64,000 nt of DNA. Origin: Xanthoparmelia taractica (lineage: Eukaryota; Ascomycota; Lecanoromycetes; Lecanorales; Parmeliaceae). Both the position numbers and the translations under genes were made by a program. The stretch is taken from assembly GCA_033085395.1 (NCBI GenBank), contig JANQBS010000092.1, positions 62,001 through 126,000 on the forward strand, given 5' to 3'. Shown here in pieces: positions 21,896 through 31,770 of the stretch (its first letter is position 1; every line of letters begins with the position of its first letter). The notes under the pieces are model-generated. The model saw only the letters and a program-made list of their open reading frames with translations. It was not told the DNA's origin and ran no database searches.

Positions 21896-23241
21896 ATGTC
21901 CCCAAATTCTAATGCTACTATTGAGGCCTCGAGAGATGATCCCGATCCATCGAGACCTACAACACGCGTATTACCGGAGCACCTCCTGAGCTCTGAAGAC
22001 AATAACCACAATGATTCGGACTCGGCCTACTCCGGCTTCTCGGCTATGCAGACCCTTGTTGGTGGGAACAACAACTCGGACTCTACCTCGTCATCTGTCA
22101 AGGCCACAGCCTCCAAGGCCGCCCCTCCACGTTCCAACGCCAGAGCATCAAAGAAGACACTCGGCAAACATCCCCGTGCCGACTCGGGCGTCAGCTCGGC
22201 TAGTTTAAATGGAACTGCTGCTGTGCCAGCCAAGAAGCGCGTTCGTAGCAATGCGTTGATGAGGGCAGCACCTCGCGCAACCTCTACCACGACACCTGGC
22301 GGATTGGCTGGCAACTCGGAATTTATGTGTGTTTTGCCATCCTACACAAAGATCCAAAGCTGAGTAACAACAGGAACTTCACAGCTACGATCTTTATCAT
22401 CCAGCTTGGCCCAGACGGCCCTCAATTCCACGCCCACGAGTCCGTTCTCAAGCGCTCGCCTAAGCTTGCAGAAGAGATCGATAAAGCCAAAGCAAACAAA
22501 CGTGCCACGAAGCAGAATACCCTTCCCTTAATGGCCCACGACGCCATTGCTTTCGAGCAGATGCTCCAGTTCCTTTACAAGGACAAGTTCCTGATGTCCA
22601 AGAACAAAAACAGCCCTGACGAGCGCCTCGGAGAGTTCAAAGAACTCATGAGCTTGGCCAAGCATTATATCCTGCCCGGCTTGCAGAAGCAGGTCGTCAA
22701 GCTTTTCTCGAGCTCCAAGATCCTCTCCAAAATTTCGTCTGGCCACTTCTTCGATTGGGCTGAGGACATGTACTTCGAGGAACTGGACCATGAGAATGGA
22801 CCATTCAAGGTGTATCTTTCTAGAGTAGCGCCGACACTCGTGAAGGGAGCGGATGAGACGACCATGAAAGAGCTGGTAGGCATGGTCAAGCACGGAGGCG
22901 GGTTCGCCGAGCAGCTTTTCATTGCTGCTGCTACTGTAAGCTCTCCTTGCCTAATGGTATTCTGTCTTTGGCTCAGCAACTAATATTTTCAGGCATTGAA
23001 TATGCAGACCCACCTCACTGCCGTCAAGAAAGAAGAGCTGGGGGAGATGATTACCCCTGTTCGACCTTGTGTTGCCAAAGGCAAGGGTCAGGAGCTCGTC
23101 CGTCTGGCTGCACATGAAGAAGCCTCAGATACGCATATAGATGGATTCACGGAAGATAGCGAGAGTCTTTTCGGTATATCTGTGCCTATAACCACAACAG
23201 GACGTCTACTCATACTGACCTATCATGCAGTTCGGAATTGA
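21896..23241 (+). CDS. BTB/POZ domain protein, fungal type
   Basis: Exons 21896-22326, 22374-22935, 22993-23173 and 23231-23241; from the first ATG the product is 394 aa. The frame is open upstream to 21761 (SRLGTSSFTKKAVSTL), so an upstream exon ending in phase 1 before the AG at 21759-21760 is likely and the true start may be earlier. The first 140 residues are Ser/Asn-rich and disordered with an AKKRVRSNALMR basic patch. After the 47-base first intron comes FTATIFIIQLGPDGPQFHAH then ESVLKRSP, the strand-turn-helix opening of a BTB fold, followed by FEQMLQFLYKDKF and SLAKHYILPGLQKQVVKLF. Fungal BTB proteins usually mediate dimerisation or Cul3 contact; the specific role here is unknown. The last intron (23174-23230, 57 bases) is in frame and stop-free, so a 19-residue longer isoform is possible. 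Confidence 0.72.
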
Positions 23242-24138
23242 GCCTAATTACTTCAGTCCATGGACGGCAACATCGCTAGCTCACTGCCATCCTTCGGTCG
23301 CCATTCTCAGTTGGAAGAGCCCGTCCAAACACTCCTGTCGCTTGCATCCTTGACACTAGCCTGCCAGCGACCTAGGGCTTTACCACGTGTATCTGCTCCT
23401 TTCTTCAGCGGACGTAGTCCATCTCCTTGACTGGCATTTTATTGTTCGTTTGTACGAAACTGCCAGGGAGCTTTTTACTCCTTTGACTTCTCGATGGGTC
23501 ATGCATGTGATCTCTATTCTTATTTCGACAGCATCAGTACGGTATTTTACATTATTCTTCGGGTTTCCACCAAGCGTGGAGGTAATTTCGCCAGCCATTC
23601 CTGACAACAGCTTTCCGATTTGATAGCTCGAGATAGCGAGATTCATGACAGTAGCGAGGCTGTTTACCCAGAAAGTTCGTTGTTCTAGCATGCGTGTGTT
23701 TTCAATACCGAAAGTCTGCAGGGCTCCAACAGAACAAAGGTCATTAAATCTAGGGTTTTGTGCCATTGATAGCTGAATTGATCGTTTTAGTCAAGTAGCC
23801 CCTATAGATGCTCACAGGTCCGGGACCACATATTGATGACGTTTGTGGTCTCAATACACCGAAAAAGGTACTCGAGTTGCGGTCTATGCTCTGCCCGGAA
23901 GAACGAACTGTGACAACCATCAGCAGGAGCACAGGGAGACGAGGCCGAACGAACGATATGGAGAACTCCGTTGTACATTGGTTGAAAGACTTCAACACTC
24001 ACCATGAAAGTATGCCAACCTGCAGCTTTGGGGTATCTAAGGTTCCATATATCATACAAACCAACTTCATCGTACTTCCAACTTTGAAGACGCCTTGAAG
24101 TGCAGCCGAACCCCCTTTTTTGCCGAGACGGACACCCT
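23242..24138. other. Intergenic region between convergent genes
   Basis: About 0.9 kb between the BTB gene stop and the CDC16 stop. A 128-codon minus frame (23380-23766) lacks recognisable motifs. No gene called. Confidence 0.45.
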
Positions 24139-26042
24139 TCAATCCTCGTCATCACTCATAATCATCATGCTATCCTCCTTGACCTCGCTGACTCTCTGCT
24201 TCCCTTTATCTTTCCTCCTTGACTTCCTCACTATGGGACCCTGCTGCCTTCCCGCCATCATCCTGTCAAACTCTATATCTTCCTCGTCCTCCGCCTCTAT
24301 TGCACCACTCCATCCCTGTAAGCTAGCGTTCTCTTCTAGCGCTCTACTTAGCAGGTCCGTAGCGATCGGATCCTGCGGCGCCACTGCCAAAGCCTCATGT
24401 AGCGCACACACCGCTGCCCAGGTGCTTCCCATCTCGAGCAGCACGAGGCCCTTGGCGCAAAAGATACCTGCGTCCCGTCCGCCCTGGCGTAAGACTTCTT
24501 CAAACTCCTGCAATGCTAGAGCCCACTCTCGTTGCCGGCGGTACGCGTGGCCAAGGTTTGCACGAGTGGCGATCCACGCTCTAGGGTCGCTATCAATGTC
24601 GGCGGCAATGGTGAGGGCACTGTTAAAGATGTCGATGGCTTCGGAGAGGTGGTCAAGATGGTAGAAGACCACGCCAAGCTCATTGAGAAGCAGGGGATCG
24701 GTGCTGCATAGGGCGTGAGCGGCGTTGAGGTATTCATGGGCTAGAGTCATGTTGTTGAGCTGTAGGTTCTGCATGCCAAGAAAGAGCTGTGGGAGATGGG
24801 TTCCCTGAAACAAGCGGGCAGCAGTACTGTATGCAGAAATAGCCTGATCATGTTCACCTTCTGCAGCGAAAGTGTGGGCGAACCCGATCCAGGCAGGACC
24901 GAAGTGTGGATCCATCATTGAAGCTTTAGAGAAGAAGCGTCGTGCTTCCGCCACTTGGGATATGCTGAGGTAGTAGACACCGACTGCTAGCCAGGTGGCG
25001 GGCTCGTCAGGATGGATATCGGCAAGCCGATGGGAGAGGAGGAAAAGGGTGTTCGTTTGAGCGAGCTCGTGTAGGCAAGCTAGGTGGAGAGGGTAGATGG
25101 AGAAATTGTATTCGTCGGTGTCCAGGATAGAGGTCGTGAGGGCGAGTGCTTGCTTGAAGCGGCATTGTGTGAAGAAAAGCTCGGCTTTCGACAACAGGAG
25201 GTCTGGATTCGTGGCGAGGTTGTAATGGGTAGAGAGGGTCTCGGATGCGTGGTTGAATTCTGCTGGGTTCTTGTATTTTGAAAGGCGGGTGGTGTAGAGC
25301 ATCTTGGCGAACTGAGCAGCTTCTTGAGACGTAGAGTTGTCTTCTGCTGAGATTGAGTCAAAGTCAAGGGAATCCAAGAAGGCCCATTCTTCATCTGGTG
25401 ACATGAGGGAGTTCTTCATGAGCTGATCGAAGGCTTCGAAGCATTGTACATCTATTCGTACAGCGTCCTTGTAGCACTCTTTCGCCCGATCGAACGCGTT
25501 CTGCTTTGCGAAACATATACCCCGTAGATAGCACATGCCCGCTTCGTACTTGATGTTGGACGTGTTCTCTCTATCCCTCTCCTCGCTCCTTTCTATCCTC
25601 TCAGGCTTCCCTGTCGCTTTTCCATACCTGTTACCCGGCCGCAGTGCCCCGTTCGTATAATGTAACTTTCGCCGTGTCTTGCTCGGCGATATTATCAGAT
25701 GGCTCGGGTTTTTGTCTCCTAGGATTGAGAGAGCTTCCTCATATTTACCCTGTCTGATCTGGCAATGGGCGGCCAAGTACCGGCATGCCGAGTTATGTTC
25801 CACAAGATCATGCTTGTCCAAGAAGCTCTGTGCCCGAGTGTAATTTCCGGTTGAAAAATGGACTTGGGCGAGGAAGAAGGCATCGTTGGGATCATCTGGC
25901 AAAACGTGAGTTCACTGCTCTTACGGATCGAGTCGACTTGTTTACTAGTGATAGCCAGTAGCTTGTCCCCTATGTAGATAGCAGACTCATATTGGTGCTT
26001 GTGCATGGCATCTTGCCGCCAGTCTTTGAGCAGCTGCTGCAT
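24139..26042 (-). CDS. CDC16: Anaphase-promoting complex TPR subunit Cdc16/Cut9 (APC6)
   Basis: Exons 26042-25946 and 25895-24139 (50-base intron) give 617 aa. The N-terminus MQQLLKDWRQDAMHKHQYES then AIYIGDKLLALT-type continuation across the splice (LLAITNDPNDAFFLAQVHFS) is highly characteristic of Cut9/Cdc16. The rest is a chain of tetratricopeptide repeats, for example CRYLAAHCQIRQGKYEEALS, ATWLAVGVYYLSISQVAEAR, PAWIGFAHTFAAEGEHDQAI, LNELGVVFYHLDHLSEAIDI and AWIATRANLGHAYRRQREWA. The tail is basic then acidic (KSRRKDKGKQR to MIMSDDED). Cdc16 is a homodimeric scaffold of the APC/C, which ubiquitinates securin and cyclins at the metaphase-anaphase transition. Length is in the usual range. 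The first ATG with the conserved N-terminus was chosen. Confidence 0.94.
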
Positions 26043-26800
26043 CCTATGTGAAGGAGCGTGCTTTTCATGGGGTTATTGGCATGGCTTCAATGTTTACTGT
26101 ACTGCGACTCCTGCATCGCGTTTAACGCGTCTGGGAGACGCCACTATCGATAAGTAAAGTAAAAGTCCGAGGAGACTGAGTGAGATGCTATCCAGATCTA
26201 TCATCGAGAGTAATCCGATCAGTGTATCTCGAAAAGCGGAGAATTGAGACTCTCATGGGATCTAGAGTGGCGAGCAATTGGTGAAGCTGATGTAATTTAA
26301 TCGAAAAGGCTTGTTGCGCCAAAGACTGGGAACGGGTAGTATGAAAGGAATTCGAGGCGTCTCTTTCCTGCTCTCTACTGATTAAGCACATTGCATACCT
26401 TTGGGGAATATCCTTTGTCATGATTACTTCCGAGTCAAGTTGTACTTGTACACCTTACCGACTAACAAATCAGTGCTAAATTGACTTCCCAAACCTGAAA
26501 TCACCACGCCTGTTGTTCAAGCAACGCCAAATACTTAAGCACCTATCAGCTCGGCTAGTCCATTCCTCTCCGCTCGCAGGATCTTCTGCAGTCTGCTCAG
26601 CCGCAAAAACCATCTCCGCCAATACGCTGTCAAAACATCTGCGTCATGTGCCCGCGCAGTTCAAGACCTGTAAACAACATGACAACGTGGCCTCTCATCT
26701 CCAACGATGCACTTTGGCCGAGGACGAGCCGAATTAGGCAAGGAAATCTATCGAAAGTTGGGAGAAGAGACTCAGGCGGGACGGCAGGCGTCGAGCTCTT
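26043..26800. other. Intergenic region upstream of CDC16
   Basis: About 0.76 kb between the CDC16 start and the stop of the next minus-strand gene. No conserved frame seen; it should contain the CDC16 promoter. Confidence 0.5.
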
Positions 26801-27436
26801 TCAGAGCGGCGCAAGAAGGCTGTTGAAGCCTTCGTCTTGGCGCTTATCCATCATAGTGTCGATGTCGAGGCCCCGCTTTTCGAGCAGATCGGTCTCGCTT
26901 CTGCGCAAAAGTGCCTCGCCAGTCCCATTGTCAACAGCTTCGACATCAGCAGGGAAATCCCTTCTGTTGTTGGCCACGTCGCGCTTCTTGATGGTCTTCA
27001 TACGCCCATGCGATCCCGAGTCAATCAAGTAGGTGCACGATTGCAGAAGACTGGTGAATGTGTCAGGGTTCTCGCCCTTCAGTGCTTTCAAAGTGGCGCA
27101 GAGGAGACTGTTGAAGCTGTCACCGCCGCTTGCACGCTCTTTCAAAACGTCAGTAACCCTCCTGGCTAAGGCTTCCGGCGAGGCCTCAGACGCCTCTATG
27201 GGCGCGCGTGCAGGTTGACGTATGTCGAAAGATGCGATCACGGGGGTGGGTGTGGGTGGTTTAATCGGTATCGCCACTGCAGCCTGACCGTCTTCCGGGA
27301 CTGGCGGCAGATGTTAGTCGACGATAAATGTCGGTAAATGTGGACTGTGAAACTGGAGCCTGCCTTACTTACCAGGCAATGATGATATTGGCCAAACGAC
27401 AGTTGAGAGACTGATCAGAGTTAAAGCGAGATGCAT
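26801..27436 (-). CDS. Small secreted protein with Kex2-type cleavage sites and an internal repeat
   Basis: Exons 27436-27373 and 27300-26801 (72-base intron, GTAAGT..CCAG) give 187 aa. Residues 1-20 (MHLALTLISLSTVVWPISSL) form a clear signal peptide that only exists when the first exon is joined. The mature region is Pro/Ala-rich, then contains dibasic sites at about 68-69 (RR), 127-128 (KR), 134-135 (RR), 154-155 (RR), 163-164 (KR) and 174-175 (KR). A short motif recurs: GDSFNSLLCATLKAL, DTFTSLLQSCTYL and, after the last KR, DEGFNSLLAPL at the C-terminus. Signal peptide plus KR-separated segments is the layout of Kex2-processed secreted peptides in fungi, including RiPP precursors, but the segments here are not near-identical. 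There are two Cys (about 89 and 110). No known family recognised; cleavage is inference. Confidence 0.7.
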
Positions 27437-28835
27437 CTTTACAGGGTATAGCAGAAGTGGATAGATGTGAGACGATGGAGTAATTGGCCTGCTGCTTGGG
27501 CAACTGAGTAACAAAGACTATCGAGACGCTCTGATTATTTTTTCTTAGGCTGGGTCCTAAATCTGCGATCTCAGGATGAGGAATTTCTCCTCCATTTTGT
27601 ACCCCCCTTCGTCATGAACTGCTTGCAATAGGCTCCTACAGTGAAGTGCAACGTGACGTCTAGAGGCTCTCAAAGCGCCTTTGAGATCAAAGGTCATCGA
27701 TGATTGCGAGGGTCAGTGGCGCTATGCAGGCGTATGTGCAATAGGCAGGAACCGCCGGGTGCAGTTGCATCGCATGACGCTCCATTGTCCTTTCAAAGCG
27801 GTCAAATATGGACGGATACGGAACGCCTAGGGCTGGTGGACTGAAAGGGAAACATGAGTCTGTAGCTTCGCGGATCACTGCTCCTCAAGGAGGCGGACGC
27901 CATAGGGATTTGCAGTAGATAGTAGAATGAGCCTAAATTCAGGAGGTATCTCCTGCGCGGGATCTAGAACGTCGGAGGTTTCAATGAAGTTGTATGCATA
28001 GTGAGACATAAGTAACCATGAGTTTCGCAAACAGAGCGTAGGGCTCGATCTTAAGAGGCTACCGTCACGTCCGTTGAGATCGAAGGCTAAGCACATCAGG
28101 GTTCAAAGAAATAAAAATGTAAACAGCCAGGCAGCTCTGGCAGATTTAAACCATCGCATAAAGGGAGTGGATGAGGCTTATGTGACAAAGTCCATTAACC
28201 TTGGTATGACAGCATTGCCTTTTGCACACTCCCAATGCCATTTCTCCAGGCTGACCCGATTTGGCGAACGGCGTGAACTGATGCTTTGACGGGTTCTCAC
28301 TATGGAGAGATATGACGGGGAGGCGTGCCTACCCTCTATTACTCCGGATGCACATGATACAGTCTCGTTCTTGAGGATCTCTTGGATTGTGAGGAATTGT
28401 TGTCCCCAGACCCAAATTCTTAAGGCCATTGAGAATTTAAGATCATATATGCTCTCGTCATGTCCTCTATTCATGGTGTTTGCCTTGACCGGTGACTTGG
28501 TTGAAGGAAACATAACGGAATCTGATTTCCCAAGAACCTTGAGCGAAGGGTCTAACACATGGAAGCTCCGCAGGTGCAACATAGGACGTGCGATTCCCGA
28601 ATTTTGCACTTAAGGTATCTGGCATTCGGAGAGAGCCTGGGCAGGACGTTGAGCCTATTACGAGACAGCCGCCTCTCTGTTGTGGAGTGGCAAATGTACG
28701 AACCATTGGAGAAGACGCCCAAGTTACTTCACAGCCGTATGCCGTTTGTAGCTGGTCTGCTTTCAGCCGTGACTTGTTTTGCAAACAACTTGGTCATTCT
28801 CAATCATCATTGGCAGCATACCGCTTTTTACCTTG
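27437..28835. other. Intergenic region, no supported gene
   Basis: About 1.4 kb. Frames of 103-143 codons occur on both strands at 28178-28784 but overlap each other, have no motif and look like chance frames. The part next to 27436 should hold the secreted-protein promoter. Confidence 0.45.
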
Positions 28836-30834
28836 TCAGTCTGAGTCCTGGGCGTCATCAGTGTCCATCCCTTCACCAATCATCTCATTGCGCTCAGCCT
28901 CAGAGTCGAACCCAGCAAACTGCGAGACGGCTTCAGTAATCCTCGGATCTATTAGACCGTCCTCGGGCATTGGTAGCATCGCTATCGCTTCGTCCCGGTC
29001 TCGCTCGTCATCATAGCCGTCGTTCCCTCTCGTCCCATCTTGATTGGCCGAGTAATACATTAGAGCCGTGGTACGAATCACACTTGCTAAATGTATCTCC
29101 TCTGGTGTTGGGTCCGAACTCAAATAAGTTGCGGCTCTGTTATTGCTTCTCATGATTTCGGGCATCTCCGCTGCGACTTTAGCGAAGGCAGCGTCATTTG
29201 GGGGCACACCATCCAGAATAGCAGCAATTTTGGCTTTCATAATGATTTTGGCTTTAGCCCAGGTGCCATTGTGGTACCAGCCATCCCTTTCCCACTGGGA
29301 CTGGGTCAGCGCAGAATAGGACGTGGAATCACAGCGCTTACATGGCAATCTTTTCGAAGATTCGTGGTAGATAAAAGATCTTTCAAGAAAGGCTCGGAAA
29401 TGTCGCAGACTTGCCATATCTTTCCGTCTGTGCTGACAGTCACGCCGTCGAACAGATGGCTCTCTTTCTTCAAAACCTGTTCAGACTTGGTTCGGTCAGG
29501 TTTAGTCCGACCAAACTTTGCTCGGGTGTCTTTAGGCTCTGTCTCTAGCATAAAGATCATAGTTTGATAGACCCTAAAGCTGGGGTCTGTGCGTGGATCT
29601 ACGCCATATCTAACAAGAGCATCGCGCCAAGGGCCAGATGAGAACATGTATCCCACGTATTGGTAGACGTGTTTGGCAGAATTCGGACCCATAACGTCCC
29701 AGTCGTTGCCCGGCATACAGTTATAAAGAGCCCTTCGGGTGAAAATAGGTCTGTCCTGCATGATTCTCAGCGCCATGTTGACCAAGCGCTGCATCGCGGG
29801 CGTCAGAGTCTCGACGGCAGGAAGATCTGGTGAAGGAGCCTGTGGGACAACATCAATATCGAAAGGTACGGGAGGACTCGCAATCTTTGGACCAGCGTGC
29901 ACGTTGACGGTGGTGACATTGCCAAGACCATCAACGACCTGCTTTACAGAAGGATTTTGGCGATATCTAGCCATAATCAGCCTTGATCATTCGCAAGTAC
30001 GCTCGAGTACGTACGAGTAATTGAAAGGATGAGTGAGATGGGTCCAGGATGGAGGGGGGATGATCTCTGTATTTGGCTTGACTCCTTTGCTCATATCGAA
30101 TTTGAAGCCTCTCATTTTCTCAACTAACAGCCGTCAACGGGCGCGCTCTATATGGATGGAGAACCTCACATTTGAATGGCAATATGTGTTCTCGGAATTT
30201 CTGTATAAACGGCATGTTCTCGGTTGAAGTGACAAAGTCCGGCATGCCTGATCGCATTAGCACAAACACGAAACCGACCTCAGGAACGATATTCCCATAC
30301 CCCGGAAGCGATGAGTCTGATTAATGGTACCAATTGCTTCGACCTGACAGCTCTCGGTGTTGTCCCGCATTGAGCGGAAAAGGTATCGAGCATCTTTGAG
30401 CATAGGAGCCGCTCGCTCTCCAGATACTCTTCCTTCGCTGCAATCACGATACTGACCATCTGAACCACGCCTACGCTTTAGTCCAGTCCTCTTGGGTACC
30501 GTCACTTTCAGAAGGATATTATTCGTGCTGACATTGGCCGATTTCAAGGGTTTGGCCATACGATCTCCCGGCTTCAGATACAGACTGGCGGTAGCGCCAT
30601 CCTCTTGGACGAGCTGAGAAACATTAAACACCGACGCCTGCTGTAGCCAAGGCGGCTTACCTCTTGCAACTTGCGAGGGCTTCCCAGTGTTGCTAGTCCT
30701 TTGTCGACATCCTTAATGATGAACGGATGCTCGACACTTACGATGGGCTGCCTGGGAATAGTGTACCATGGGGCATAAGAAGACCTTCTATGATCCTTAG
30801 ACACCGTCGTCTTGTCGCTGTTGACTACTTCCAT
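28836..30834 (-). CDS. TFC1: TFIIIC subunit tau95 / Sfc1 (RNA polymerase III transcription factor)
   Basis: Six exons: 30834-30661, 30613-30301, 30247-30170, 30123-30015, 29966-29342 and 29300-28836; every junction keeps phase, giving 587 aa. Introns are 41-53 bases. The N-terminus APWYTIPRQPIVSVEHPFII then KDVDKGLATLG is the tau95 triple-barrel dimerisation region that pairs with tau55. The middle has NMPFIQKFREHILPF and PPPSWTHLTHPFNYSYRQNP. The DNA-binding domain contains RPIFTRRALYNCMPGNDWDV and FSSGPWRDALVRYGVDPRTD. The C-terminus is acidic (EGMDTDDAQDSD), a known feature of this subunit. TFIIIC binds the A and B boxes of tRNA genes and recruits TFIIIB; tau95 contacts the A box. The start is the ATG of MEVVNSDKT; six more upstream codons are open but start only at GTG. 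Confidence 0.92.
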
Positions 30835-31770
30835 TTCTGCATCTGTGACCACAAGGTTTGAAGATTAATTGAAGACTCTGGTAGGCAATGCAGGTACAGG
30901 GATTAGCAAAGATGTAGGCCACAGCATCCGAAACTAGTTTGGAGTTCGGCCGGAGCGACGAGAGCGAGTCACGAACAAAGTGCACAAAAAAACCCCCTTT
31001 GAGGAGGTGAGATCGCTACAGACTTTTATCATTCAGCATGAGAAGGTTGGAAAGAAACTCAGATGTTGCCACCACTGCCATTACATATGTTGGATCGTTC
31101 CAATCAGCGACCTTATCTTTGGATCATCTGAGACGCCAATAGTGAATCTGGTATATACTCTACTCCTGCGACTCAGGCGACAAGACTGGTAGAGTGAGGT
31201 AGGCTTCACTACTGGGAAGACTGAAGCCATCCAGCACGTCCAATTGGTTCTGCGCCAAGAAATTCGAGCCCCCGCAACCTCCGACTTTACTTCATTGGGC
31301 GTAGTATAGAAGCCCGCTCTTGCACTCGCTTTCATATGATTATCGACTGACCTGGTGGACGAGTCAACAGGGCAGCATTGGATCAGACCCTCACTGCCTT
31401 CCTTCATCTGCTAATCTGCACCCTCAGGTATCTACCTCAAAGCTTCCTCAGTGAAGGGTATCTAGCGTTGAGCCGCATGTTGAGCCGCAATCCAACACAC
31501 AAGGCTCTAGCCACGAGCACTGTCAACAATCTGGAGACTCTCCTAACATCTGCTCCCTAGCGAAAAAATGGCCCCTCAGATAATCTGAAGATAACCATAC
31601 GCCTTTCTGAAGAGGCTTCTGCAACTCGTCGACGAAGACCCTCACTGAACCATAGCGAACGTCTATCTGCTGTATACTTGACGTGGGGTAATTGGCGCTG
31701 CCTCTAGGGGCACCGAAATATCTTAGGAGACGCCGAAATAGAGATACAGGCTATCTTCGAGTGAACCAAG
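30835..31770. promoter_or_regulatory. Divergent promoter region of TFC1 and RTS1
   Basis: About 0.94 kb between the two ATGs. Small frames at 31081-31407 (minus) and 31378-31560 (plus) have no motif. Part of this is probably the RTS1 leader; a CCCCCTTT tract at about 30991-30998 is the only obvious simple stretch. No factor sites are claimed. Confidence 0.45.

Noticed and set aside
23380..23766. 128-codon minus-strand open frame between the BTB gene and CDC16
   Set aside because: No motif, no signal peptide and no splice-consistent extension; likely chance.
28178..28784. Overlapping 103-143 codon frames on both strands
   Set aside because: They mirror each other on opposite strands, which points to chance openness, and none shows conserved sequence.
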